From CAVXDY01 sp963721335 (lineage in GTDB: Bacteria > Actinomycetota > Thermoleophilia > Miltoncostaeales > Miltoncostaeaceae), in NCBI GenBank assembly GCA_963721335.1, contig CAVRIV010000008.1:806001-870000 (forward strand): DNA of 64,000 nucleotides, written 5' to 3'. The notes under the pieces were generated by a model that was not told the origin of the DNA, ran no database searches, and saw nothing but the letters and a program-made list of their open reading frames with translations. How positions within the stretch are numbered: position 1 is the stretch's first letter; the number at the start of each line of letters is the position of its first letter. The position numbers were made by a program, and so were the translations under genes. This document shows, piece by piece, positions 46,963-56,072 of the stretch.

Positions 46963-48003
46963 CTAGTTGAAGGCGTACTGCTCGTAGTCGGCGACGTTGT
47001 CCTGCGTGACCACCGCGGCGGGCACGATGACCTGGCGCGGGACCTCCGGCGGGACGAGCTCGGAGAAGCCCTCTCCGAGGGCGAGCAGCCGGGCCATGTT
47101 GACCGCGCTGGCGGCCATGTTGGGGTTGTAGAGGAAGGTCGCGCGGTAGAGGCCGCCGGCCTTGATCTGCTGCATGGCGTCCTGGGAGCCGCCGACGCCG
47201 GTGAGGAACATCTCGTCCTCACGCCCGGCGTTGCGGATCGCCTGGACGACGCCCTGGGCCATGTCGTCGTCGTGGGTGTAGACGGCGTCGATGTCCTGCT
47301 GCGCCTGGAGGATGTTCTCCATGACCTTCAGGCCGGTGTCGGGGTTGAAGTCGCCGGGCTGCTGGGCGACCACCTTGATGCCGCCGTCGGGGCACCTGAC
47401 CTTGAGCTCGTCGGCGAAGCCCTTCGTGCGGTCCTCGGTGACCGAGATGCCCGCGAGGCCCTGGATCTCGACGACGTTGCCCTCGCACTTGAGCTGGTCG
47501 GAGATGTAGTCGGCCGCGAGGACGCCGATCTGGTAGTTGTCGCCGAGGATCGTCGCGGTGGCGGCGTCCTGGGTCGTGAAGAGCCGGTCGATGTTGACGA
47601 CCGGGATGCCCGCCCGCTCCGCCTCCCGGGCGACGGGCGTCAGGGCCGCGCCGTCCTGAGGCAGCACGACCAGGACGTCGGGCTTCTCGGAGATCGCCTG
47701 CTGGATCTGCTGGGCCTGCGAGTCGGCGTCGGCCGCCTCGAGCAGCTCGAAGTCGACGTCCGAGTACTGGTCGGCCGCGGCCTGGGCGTTCTTGGAGATC
47801 GCGCCCAGCCACCCGTGGTCGGTGGGCGGCACGCTGGCGATGATGTGGACCGTCTGGCCGGACTCCGAGGGGGTCGTGCCCGTACCACCGGGCGCGGGTG
47901 TCGCGACCGTGACGGTCTTGGTGTCGCCGCCGCCACAGGCGGCCACGCCGAGGGCCAACAGACCCACCGCGGCGATTGAGATGAGAAGTCGCGTGCGCGA
48001 CAT
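46963..48003 (-). CDS. CUT2-type sugar ABC transporter substrate-binding lipoprotein
   Basis: 346 residues. Lipoprotein signal with lipobox 'LGVAAC', then a periplasmic-binding type I fold: 'HIIASVPPTDHGWLGAISKNA', 'ISEKPDVLVVLPQDGAAL', 'AGIPVVNIDR', 'TGVGGSQDAMQQIKAG'. Belongs to the ribose/xylose/inositol-binding group; exact sugar unknown. AAGGAG lies 9 bases before ATG 48003; the upstream in-frame start at 48042 lacks an SD. Last gene of the minus-strand operon, 58 bases after the permease. Confidence 0.92.
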   Translation of the reverse strand: MSRTRLLISIAAVGLLALGVAACGGGDTKTVTVATPAPGGTGTTPSESGQTVHIIASVPPTDHGWLGAISKNAQAAADQYSDVDFELLEAADADSQAQQIQQAISEKPDVLVVLPQDGAALTPVAREAERAGIPVVNIDRLFTTQDAATATILGDNYQIGVLAADYISDQLKCEGNVVEIQGLAGISVTEDRTKGFADELKVRCPDGGIKVVAQQPGDFNPDTGLKVMENILQAQQDIDAVYTHDDDMAQGVVQAIRNAGREDEMFLTGVGGSQDAMQQIKAGGLYRATFLYNPNMAASAVNMARLLALGEGFSELVPPEVPRQVIVPAAVVTQDNVADYEQYAFN

Positions 48004-48061
48004 GCCGTGTCTCTCCTTGGTTGGTGTGCCCTGATGGGTCATTGCGGGATCGGCCCGCCCA

Positions 48062-49067
48062 TCAGTAACGGGACTCCGACCTCTGGAGCAGCACCGCGCC
48101 GAGCACGATGCCGCCCTTGACCACCTGCTGGACCTCGGTCGCGAGGTTCAGCTGGGTCATGAGGCTGAAGATGAGTGCGAAGGTGAGGACGCCGAGGAAG
48201 GTCCCGACGATGGTGGCCCGGCCGCCCGCCAGGCTGGTGCCGCCGATCACGACGGCGCCGATGGCGTCGAGCTCGTAGAGGTTTCCGCTGACCGGCGATG
48301 CGCTGCCGAGGCGGGCGCACAGCAGCACGGTGGCGACGCCCGCGAGCAGGCCCGACAGCACGTACACGCTGAAGATGACCCGTCGCACGGGGACGCCCGC
48401 GATGCGCGCCGCCTCCCGGTTGCCGCCGACGGCCACCACGTAGCGGCCGTAGCGGGTGCGGTTGAGAAGCACCCAGCCGGCCACGGTGATGAGGATGAAG
48501 ACGTAGACGGAGACCGGGATCTCGAGGAGCCGCCCGGTACCGAACCACAGCAGCGAGAACGGCGCCGGATCGCCGAACGACCCGCCGTTGAGGTCGAGCA
48601 GGCTCACGGGCAACTTGTCGTTGAACAGCAGGGCGAGCCCTCGGGCGATGGAGAACATCGCGAGCGTGGCGATGAACGGCACCACGCGCCCGTAGGCGAT
48701 CGCGGTCGCGTTGACCGTGCCGAGCAGCGTGGCGAAGGCGAGCGCCCCGACGATGAACAGCAGCGTCCCGCCGTCGGGGTCGATCGAGGATCCCGCCGAA
48801 GAGCCCGGCCGCCGCGACGATCGAGCCCACGGACAGGTCGATGCCCGAGGTCGCGATCACGAAGGTCATCCCGATGGCGAGGACGCCCACCACGCTCGCC
48901 TGGGTGAGCATGTTGCGCACGTTGTCCCAGGTCGGGAACGTCTCCGGCTTCAGGATCGCGCCGGTGATGAACAGCAGGACGACCACGGCGCCGAGCACGT
49001 ACTCCTGAAGCTCCAGGCCACGGACCCGGGGGAGGTTGACGCCCGTCATCCACGAGGGGGTGTTCAC
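48062..49067 (-). pseudogene. CUT2-type sugar ABC permease, split by one extra base
   Basis: Starts GTG 49067 (GTGA overlap with the ATPase). First frame: 'YVLGAVVVLLFITGAILKPETF', 'GVLAIGMTFVIATSGIDLSVGSIVAAAGLFGGIL'; then near 48783-48788 one extra base, and the next frame continues 'DPDGGTLLFIVGALAFATLLGTVNATAIAYGRVVPFIATLAMFSIARGLAL' to the family ending 'EVQQVVKGGIVLGAVLLQR'. Reassembled it is about 335 residues with ten helices, matching RbsC-type permeases. Intact apart from the single insertion. Confidence 0.88.
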
Positions 49068-50586
49068 TCGATCTCCTCCGCCAGGACGGGAGCGTCGATG
49101 GGCGCGACGGCGTGCCGCAGCAGCTCCTGCTCGGTGGCCGACGCGCCGTCGACCTCGGCCACGATCTCGCCCAGGCGCATCACCAGCACGCGGGTGCAGA
49201 TGCCGACGAGCTCCTCGAGCTCGGACGAGACGACCAGGACGCCCAGGCCCCGCTTCGCGAGGTCGGTGATCAGCCGGTAGATCTCGGCCTTGGTGGGGAC
49301 GTCGACGCCGCGGGTGGGCTCGTCCAGCAGGAGCACTCGGCAGTGGCGCAGCAGCCAGCGGGCCAGGACGACCTTCTGCTGGTTGCCGCCCGAGAGCAGG
49401 CGGGCGATCCGGTCGACGTCGTCGGGGACGGTCTTGAGCTCCTGCAGCTGCTCGCGCACCTCGGCCCGCTCCGACCGGATGTCGAGCAGGCCGACGCGCC
49501 GGAAGCGGCCGAGGTCGGACAGGCTCACGTTCTTGGTCAGGCTCCAGTCGAGCAGCAGCCCCTGCGACTTGCGGTCCTCCGGCGCCAGCCCCAGGCCCGC
49601 CTTGATCGCGCGCGCGGGGCTGCCGGGCGACAGCCGGCGGCCGTCGACGAGCACCTCGCCCTCGTCGGGGGTCTCGATGCCGTAGATCAGCCCGAGCAGC
49701 TCGCTGCGCCCGGAGCCGACCAGGCCGGCCAGGCCCACGACCTCGCCGGCGCGCACCTGCAGGCTCGCGTCGCGCACCTCCGGCAGCCGTCGGACGCCCT
49801 TCACGTCGAGCAGCACCTCGCCGCCGCCGACCGGGCGCTCGGGGTAGAGCTGCTCGACGCGCCGGCCGATCATCAGCGTCACCAGCTCGTCGGTGGGCGT
49901 GGAGGCCGGGATGCCCGGTCGCCGTGGTGCGCCCGTCGGCCAGGACGGTCACGCGGTCGCCGATCCGGCGGATCTCGTCCAGGCGGTGGGAGATGTAGAT
50001 GACGCCGACGCCCTCGGCGGTGAGGCGCCGGACGACGCCGAAGAGCGTCTCGATCTCCTCCCCGTCGAGGATCGCCGAGGGCTCGTCCATGATCAGCAGG
50101 CGGACCTCGCCGGAGGTCGCGCGGGCGATCGAGACGATCTGCTGCGCCGCGGGCCGCAGCGCCTTGATCTTCGCGCGCGGGCGGGATGCCGGTGTGGCCG
50201 AGGCGCGCGAGCAGCGCCAGCGACTCCTCGTCCATGCTGCCCCAGGTCGAGCAGCCGGGCCGCGCCGGGGCTCGTGACCGAGGAAGATGCTCTCCGCCAC
50301 CGTCAGGTCGTCGACCAGGTCGAGCTCCTGGTAGATCGTCGCCACGCCGCGGGCGAGCGAGCCCGCCGGATCGCCGGAGGGCAGCGGCTCGCCCGTCGAA
50401 CCGGATCTCGCCGGCGGTGGGCTCCACCGCGCCCGAGACGCACTTGATCAGGGTCGACTTCCCGGCGCCGTTCGGCCCGAGCAGGCAGTGCACCTCGCCC
50501 TCGAGCACGTCGAGGTCGACGCCCTGGAGCGCCGTGACGCCCGGGTACTCCTTGACCAGCCCGCGGACCTCGAGGATGGCCGTCAT
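49064..50586 (-). pseudogene. CUT2-type sugar ABC ATPase, broken by five single-base insertions
   Basis: RbsA-like double cassette of about 506 residues once repaired. Start ATG 50586 (overlap with the isomerase stop): 'VRGLVKEYPGVTALQGVDLDV', Walker A 'GPNGAGKSTLIK'. Extra bases fall near 50392, 50255, 50240, 50175 and 49913, each moving the match by one frame: 'FDG / EPLPSGDPAGS', 'EPRRG / LLDLG / SMDEESLALLARLG', 'GIPPA / KIKALRPAAQQIVSIARA', 'RTTATG / IPASTPTDELVTLMIGRR'. The second cassette (49882-49064) is uninterrupted: 'GLVGSGRSELL', 'LSGGNQQKVVLARWL', 'LLLDEPTRGVDV'. Five same-direction errors in 480 bases point to poor local sequence quality, or to decay. Confidence 0.85.
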
Positions 50587-51506
50587 CCGACCACCATCGG
50601 GCGGAGGTGGGTCCGGGCGATCCGCAGGCCCTGCTCGATCCTCTCGGGCGCCCCGCCCCACACCGGGTCCTCGTGCTCCACCGACAGCACGCCATCGAAG
50701 CCGCCCTCGTGGAGCACGTCGACGCAGCGGCGGAAGTCCACCTGGCCGAGGCCGGGAATGCGGTAGCGCCACCATCCGGTATCCCACGGATCCCGCTCGC
50801 GGGTGGATGTGCGCCCGAAGAACCCGTAGCGGTTGCGCTGATCGGGGAAGGTCTCGGCGTCCTTGGCGTGCGCGTGGGCGACGCGGTCGACGTAGGGCCG
50901 CAGGGCGCTGACCGGATCGATGCCCAGCCACAGCAGGTGCGACGGGTCGAAGTTCAGATGCAGCCCGAGCGCGAACATCCACTCCCACAGCTCGGGCGAG
51001 TAGGCGAGGTTCCCCGGGTAGCCGTCGGGGTGCCAGCCCTCCATCACGCAGTTCTCGATCATCAGCTTCACGCCGCGCTGCCCGGCGTAGTCCACGAGCG
51101 CCGGGAAGACGCCCTCGGCATCGCGGAGGTTCTCGGCGACCGAGCGGCCGGGGTCGCGTCCGATGAAGGTGCCGACCGGCGGGCAGCCGAGCGCGGCCGA
51201 GGCGTCGATGCACGCGCGGAGGTGCGCGTGGATGGCCTCGCGCACCCCGGCGTCGGGATGCAGGTTGTTGTCGTAGTAGGCGAGCGCCGACAGCACCAGC
51301 CCGTTGCCCTCGAGCGCGCCCCGCACCCGCTCCGCCTCCGCGGCGTCGAACGCCTCGGCGGCGAGGTGCCGCGCGACGAACGGGCGGTCCCCCTCCCCCG
51401 GCCATGCCGCCAGCTCGAGCGCCTCGAAGCCGTTCGCGCCGGCCCAGGCCGCGACGTCCTCGAGCGACCGCTCGGGCATGCAGGCCGTGAGGAAGCCGAG
51501 CTTCAC
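50583..51506 (-). CDS. Sugar phosphate isomerase/epimerase-like TIM barrel protein
   Basis: 307 residues, xylose-isomerase-like barrel (AP endonuclease 2 superfamily). Metal ligands: Glu in 'VKLMIENCVMEGW', Asp/His in 'LNFDPSHLLW', His in 'AHAHAKDAE' and Glu in 'LSVEHEDPVW'. Relatives isomerise or epimerise keto-sugars or inosose. GTG 51506 overlaps the oxidoreductase stop and its own stop overlaps the ATPase start, so it is central to the operon. With an NAD oxidoreductase and CUT2 transporter it suggests uptake and oxidation-isomerisation of a polyol or sugar. Confidence 0.88.
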   Translation of the reverse strand: MKLGFLTACMPERSLEDVAAWAGANGFEALELAAWPGEGDRPFVARHLAAEAFDAAEAERVRGALEGNGLVLSALAYYDNNLHPDAGVREAIHAHLRACIDASAALGCPPVGTFIGRDPGRSVAENLRDAEGVFPALVDYAGQRGVKLMIENCVMEGWHPDGYPGNLAYSPELWEWMFALGLHLNFDPSHLLWLGIDPVSALRPYVDRVAHAHAKDAETFPDQRNRYGFFGRTSTRERDPWDTGWWRYRIPGLGQVDFRRCVDVLHEGGFDGVLSVEHEDPVWGGAPERIEQGLRIARTHLRPMVVG

Positions 51507-52664
51507 GAGGGCACCTCCACGGGAGCGACGTCCACCCAGCGCTCCCCGCCGGCCGACGTGAGCACGGCGTCGGTGATGCGCGCCGCCCGGAGGCCGTCCG
51601 CGAAGCCGGGGAGCCCGTCGGGCGCCGTTCCGGTGGCGATCGCCGCGAAGACGTCGGCGACGAAGAGGTTGAAGCAGTCCTGATAGCCCTGCGGGTGGCC
51701 GGGGGGCAGGACCGCGAGCCGGGCCGCCGGAGGCGAGAGCGCGGCCGGATCGCGGCGGACGATCACCGACCGCTCGCGCCGGCCCAGCCACAGGGACTCG
51801 GCGTCCTCCTGGTCGAACGCGAGGCTCTCGCCGGCGGCGTCGACCTCGAGCCAGAGCCGGTTCTTGCGGCCGGCCGAGATCTGGCTGATCACCGCCGAGC
51901 CGAGCGCTCCCCCGTCCGTCTCGAACTGCACCACGACGGCGTCCTCGGTCGAGACCGGCCGGGCGACCCCGTCGCCGTTGCCGGGCGCGAAGGCCTCGCG
52001 GCCCTCGACGCGCAGCCGCTCGGGGACGGCGGTCATCGTGCGGGCGCTGAGGCGGGTGAGCCGGTGCCCGGTGACGAACTCGGCCAGGTCGCACCAGTGC
52101 GATCCGATGTCCGCGAACGCGCGGGAGGCGCCGCCCAGCACGGGGTCAACCCGCCAGTTGTCGTCCTCGGAGGTGAGCAGCCAGTCCTGCAGGTAGGTGC
52201 CGTGGACGAGGTGCACGGCACCGCTCTGCCCGGAGGCGATCCGGTGGCGCGCCTCGCGCACCGTGGGGTAGTAGCGGTAGACGAACGGGACCGCGGCGCA
52301 GCGGCGCTGCGTCCGCGGCGAGGTCCGCGAGGCGCTGGGCACTCTCGGCGTCGACCGCGAGGGGCTTCTCGCAGATCACGTGCTTGCCGGCCCTCAGAGC
52401 CCGCCGCGCCAGGTCCTCGTGGAGGTGGTTCGGCGTGCAGACGTGGACGACGTCCACCGTCTCGTCCTCGACGATCGCCTCGGCGCTCTCGTACGCCCTC
52501 TCGGCGCCCAGGCGCCGGGCCGCGGCCCGCGACCGCTCGGGCGTCGAGGCGGCGACGCCCGCCACCGTCCCCCCGGCGGCTCGGACCGCGTGGGCATGGA
52601 CGGCCCCGACGAACCCGGTCCCCGCGATCGCGGAGCGCAGTGGCGTGGCCGCGTTCGTGCGCAT
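51503..52664 (-). pseudogene. Gfo/Idh/MocA-family oxidoreductase, split by one extra base
   Basis: NAD(P)-dependent sugar or polyol dehydrogenase. First frame from ATG 52664: Rossmann 'RSAIAGTGFVGAVHAHAV', 'VDVVHVCTPNHLHEDLARRAL', 'GKHVICEKPLAVD' (catalytic EKP). Near 52308 one extra base; the next frame continues 'RRCAAVPFVYRYYPTVREARH' (family 'F-xRYxP'), 'GGASRAFADIGSHWCDL' and the C-terminal barrel. About 386 residues when joined. The -10 TACGTT 8 bases upstream supports this start. First gene of the operon, divergent from the ROK regulator. Confidence 0.88.
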
Positions 52665-52672
52665 CGGCACGC

Positions 52673-52701
52673 AACGTACCCAGGCTTATAACGGAGGTCA
52701 A
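52673..52701 (-). promoter_or_regulatory. Promoter of the sugar operon: TTGACC - 17 bp - TACGTT
   Basis: On the minus strand TTGACC and TACGTT are exactly 17 bases apart, with TACGTT ending 8 bases before ATG 52664, so this leaderless start has a full -35/-10 pair. The stretch to the ROK start (to 52772) is AT-richer and should hold the ROK operator. Confidence 0.65.
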
Positions 52702-52772
52702 GCATAAGTGTGCCTGCCATCGTGCGGAAGCTATTCGGTCGGCCGGCGTAATCCTGCTTTACTGCACGCACC

Positions 52773-53969
52773 ATGGCTCTCGACGCCGGTGCGCACTCAG
52801 GATCCGCCGACGGCGCGGGGAGCGTCCTGAAGCTGATCCGCAGCGGGGACGCGGTCACCCGCGCGGCCCTGGCGCGGGACACGGGGCTCGCCCGCTCCAC
52901 CGTCGCCCAGCGCGTCAACGCGCTGCTGGCCGCGGGGCTGATCTACGAGGCCGGCGACACCGAGTCCACCGGCGGGCGCCGGCCGACGCGGCTGGCCTTC
53001 AACCACAAGGCCGGCGTCGTCCTCACGGCCGACCTGGGCGCCACGCACTCACGTCTCGCGGTGAGCGACCTGTCCGGCGTCGCCCTCGCCGAGATGGCCT
53101 TCGAGATGGACATCGCCGAGGGCCCCGAGCGAATCCTCGGCGATGTCCACGACCGGTTCCGCAGGCTCCTGCGCGAGAGCAAGCAGTCGCTCGGGGACGT
53201 GTCCGGCATCGGCATCGGCATCCCCGGACCGGTCGCCTTCGCCTCCGGGCGGCCGGTGAGCCCGCCGATCATGCCCGGCTGGGACGGCTTCTCGATCCCG
53301 GATTGGTTCGCGCGGAGGTACGCCGAGGCGCCGGTCCTCGTGGACAACGACGTGAACATCATGGCCCTCGGCGAGCACTGGGCTCACTGGCGCGAGGTGG
53401 AGCACCTCCTGTACGTCAAGGTGGGCACGGGCATCGGCTGCGGCATCGTCGTGGACCGCAGGATCCATCGCGGGGCCGAGGGCGCCGCGGGCGACATCGG
53501 CCACATCGTCGTGGCCGAGCACGACGACGTGGTCTGCCGCTGCGGCAACACCGGTTGCCTGGAGGCCGTGGCGGGCGGGCGGGCGCTGGCGCACCGGCTG
53601 GCCGCCGCGGGCTACGACGCCGAGGGAAGCCGCGACGTGGTGCGCCTGGTGTCGGAGGGAAACCCCGACGCGATCCGCATGGTCCGCGAGGCCGGCCGGA
53701 CGCTGGGCGAGGTCCTCGCCGCCTGCGTCAACTTCTTCAACCCCCGGGTCATCGTGCTCGGCGGCGACATCGGCGAGGTCCACGAGCACCTGCTCGCGGG
53801 CCTGCGCGAGGTGATCATCCAGCGCTCGCTGCCCCTGGCCACCCGCGACCTGCGCGTGGTCACCAGCCAGCTCGGCGACCGCGCCGGGGTGACCGGCGCC
53901 GCGATCATGGTCATCGAGCACATCTTCGCGCCGGCCACCATCGACCGGGCGCTGACCGAGGTCGCCTGA
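52773..53969 (+). CDS. ROK-family transcriptional regulator
   Basis: 398 residues. N-terminal winged helix ('VTRAALARDTGLARSTVAQRVNALLAAGLI'), then a sugar-kinase-like domain: 'LTADLGATHSRLAV' (phosphate loop), 'GIGIPGPV', 'LVDNDVNIMALGE', 'GTGIGCGIV' and the zinc site 'CRCGNTGCLEAVAGG'. As in XylR/NagC-type repressors it should sense the sugar imported by the divergent operon (inference from position). ATG 52773; a TTTACT lies 9 bases upstream. Confidence 0.93.
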   Translation: MALDAGAHSGSADGAGSVLKLIRSGDAVTRAALARDTGLARSTVAQRVNALLAAGLIYEAGDTESTGGRRPTRLAFNHKAGVVLTADLGATHSRLAVSDLSGVALAEMAFEMDIAEGPERILGDVHDRFRRLLRESKQSLGDVSGIGIGIPGPVAFASGRPVSPPIMPGWDGFSIPDWFARRYAEAPVLVDNDVNIMALGEHWAHWREVEHLLYVKVGTGIGCGIVVDRRIHRGAEGAAGDIGHIVVAEHDDVVCRCGNTGCLEAVAGGRALAHRLAAAGYDAEGSRDVVRLVSEGNPDAIRMVREAGRTLGEVLAACVNFFNPRVIVLGGDIGEVHEHLLAGLREVIIQRSLPLATRDLRVVTSQLGDRAGVTGAAIMVIEHIFAPATIDRALTEVA

Positions 53970-54002
53970 CGAGGGCTCGTCGGCCCTCGCGCTCGGCCCG
54001 CC

Positions 54003-55955
54003 CTACGGCCCCGGCGTCCCGGCCTCGGCGGGGGCCGGCGGCGCGTCCACTCCGAAACGCTCCTCGAGATCGAGGTAGAGCAGGAACCGGGCGATCACGA
54101 GCCAGGGCACGGCCAGGGCGAAGACGATCGACCCGAAGATGTTCACCAGGCCCAGCGGGAGGCCGGTGAAGAAGATCAGCGCGATCCCCACCAGCGGCCC
54201 CGTCGCGATCGCAATGCCGGCCAGCAGAAAGGCGCAGCCGAACGTGCGCCACCAGTGCCCATGGACGATCGTTGCGCTCCAGCGGAGCGCGTCGCGCACC
54301 CCGAGTCCGCGGAACAGGATCCCGTCCTGGATGAACAGCCACCGCACGGCGAGCCACAGCGCGATCGGGATGCCGATGACGGTGAACGCGATCACCACGC
54401 AGAGCGCACCCACGCCCAGGGTCGCCGCGGTGGTGCTCAACGCGCGCCGGGCCCCGAGGTTCTCGATCGCCGCCCGCACGCTGACCGGCCGGCGCTGATG
54501 GAGGAGCACGAGGGCGGACGTGACGGCGACCGAGCACATCGTGAACCCGACGCCGGCCCCGGCCAGCCCGAGCAGGATGGCGAAGAGGCCGCCAAGGCCT
54601 CCGGCGCTGCGCTCCTCCAGCCAGCCGCCCACGCCGAAGAGGTCGAGCACGAGCGCCTGAAGGCCGGCGGCGGCGAGCATCGCGGGGATGACGAGCAGCC
54701 CGAGCGCTCGAAATGTCCGGCGCTCGGATCTCCGCACCTGCGCGGTCGTGCCGACGATCTGCCCGACGGCGCGCTCCTGCCGAAGTGGCTCGCTGACCAC
54801 CGGGGACCAGCGGGTGCGCCGGAGCGGCGCGCCGACGCCGATCACCAGGAGGCCCAGCACCACCAGGGCGGTCCCGCGCGACTGTGCGGCGAGAATCGCG
54901 AAGTCGGAGACGGCCTCCACCACGCCGCAGAACGTCGCGCTGACGTTGGGGCCGATCGTCTGGGCGCCGGGCACCTCCGGGTTGTCCTCTCGAAGCCCCG
55001 CCATCCAGCGGAACGGCTCCCGCCACTGCCGCTTTCGCGCCGGGCCGTCGGGGGGTCCGTTGAAGCCGCCCTGGTGCTCTCCCCAGACCCCCTCGAAGGT
55101 GAGCCAGCCGTGGGGTCCCGCGGGGTCGGGGTCGGTCTCGACGGTGACGACGCCGGGGTGGATGCGGCGGAGCGGCTCGCGGGTGTCGTCGCAGCCGAGC
55201 CCCGCGCCGTTCTCGCCGGTCCCGAGGTAGAGGGCGGAGCCGAAGTAGCTCGCGTGGGAGCCGGCCGCGGCGTAGACGACGGGATGCGTGCCCTCCGTAT
55301 CGATCTTCGAGGCGCCCCAGTCCGCGACCTCCCCGCCCGAGTGCTGGGCGTAGGCCACCCGTGACGGCTCCGAGGCGAGCGCCTCCTCGGCGGAGCTGCC
55401 GTCGAACGCGACCTGGACCATCTCCCAGTCGCTCTCGTGCAGGTTGTTGAACTCGTTGAAGTACCAGTAGATCCAGTACTGCACCGCGAGCCCGGCGACA
55501 CCCGGCTCGCGCGCGACGTGGGCGTAGACCGTGGGCCGGAGGCTCGCCCGCGCGACCCGCGCGGCGAGGTCGCGCGCGTAGGTGCAGCCGGGGCTGAGGC
55601 CGTACCCCGGGAGATCGAGCGCGAAGTCCCTCCCGAGGGTCGCGATGTCCCGGCTGGTGGGACCCGCGGTGAGCACCTCCTCGGGATGGTCCCCGTCCTT
55701 CGGGCGCAGGAGCCGGACGTCGGGATTGCCGAGAACGGCCTCCACGGGCACGGGCCCGTAGAGCTCGCCGTCCGTGTCGCAGTCGCCGTCGGCGATCCGG
55801 ACGGCGATGACCGGGGCGTACCGCTCGATCAGTTGAGCCTCGGCCTCGGCCGTGGTCCCCGGGTCCTCCTGAGCCGCGGCCGGGGCGGCGAGGGCGAGCA
55901 GCAGGGCGGCGGCCAACAGGGCGCCCGCCCCCCACCGGTGCCACGCGACACGCAT
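54003..55955 (-). CDS. Secreted/membrane protein with Vps62-like domain and multi-helix membrane domain
   Basis: 650 residues. Signal peptide ending 'APAAAQ', then a ~300-residue extracytoplasmic domain matching bacterial Vps62-like proteins: 'LIERYAPVIAVR', 'WIYWYFNEFNNLHESDWEMVQV', 'YAQHSGGEVADW', 'THPVVYAAAGSHASYF'. The C-terminal half has about eight helices with 'AVTSALVLLHQRRPVSVRAAIENLGARRAL' and 'DALRWSATIVHGHWWRTFGCAFL', like glycerophosphodiesterase-associated membrane domains. Function unknown. ATG 55955 is 8 bases after a TAAGCT -10; the longer frame to 56000 is not supported. Confidence 0.75.
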   Translation of the reverse strand: MRVAWHRWGAGALLAAALLLALAAPAAAQEDPGTTAEAEAQLIERYAPVIAVRIADGDCDTDGELYGPVPVEAVLGNPDVRLLRPKDGDHPEEVLTAGPTSRDIATLGRDFALDLPGYGLSPGCTYARDLAARVARASLRPTVYAHVAREPGVAGLAVQYWIYWYFNEFNNLHESDWEMVQVAFDGSSAEEALASEPSRVAYAQHSGGEVADWGASKIDTEGTHPVVYAAAGSHASYFGSALYLGTGENGAGLGCDDTREPLRRIHPGVVTVETDPDPAGPHGWLTFEGVWGEHQGGFNGPPDGPARKRQWREPFRWMAGLREDNPEVPGAQTIGPNVSATFCGVVEAVSDFAILAAQSRGTALVVLGLLVIGVGAPLRRTRWSPVVSEPLRQERAVGQIVGTTAQVRRSERRTFRALGLLVIPAMLAAAGLQALVLDLFGVGGWLEERSAGGLGGLFAILLGLAGAGVGFTMCSVAVTSALVLLHQRRPVSVRAAIENLGARRALSTTAATLGVGALCVVIAFTVIGIPIALWLAVRWLFIQDGILFRGLGVRDALRWSATIVHGHWWRTFGCAFLLAGIAIATGPLVGIALIFFTGLPLGLVNIFGSIVFALAVPWLVIARFLLYLDLEERFGVDAPPAPAEAGTPGP

Positions 55956-55963
55956 CGGCGCCG

Positions 55964-55969
55964 AGCTTA
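55964..55969 (-). promoter_or_regulatory. Leaderless -10 element (TAAGCT) for the Vps62-like gene
   Basis: On the minus strand TAAGCT ends 8 bases before ATG 55955; no SD. Confidence 0.45.
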
Positions 55970-56072
55970 GGGGTCGGGTCGGGCGGAACGCAGCCGCCAC
56001 CGGACTGTACGGAGGGGGAGGAGCGGCGCGCTCGGCGAGGAGTAGCGTCCCGCGCCTACCGAGGGGGTTCGC

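Noticed and set aside
9874..52664. Programmed +1 ribosomal frameshifting as the cause of the frame breaks
   Set aside because: No common slippery sequence or downstream structure is visible at the sites, and five breaks in one ATPase gene would be implausible; kept only as something reads could overturn.
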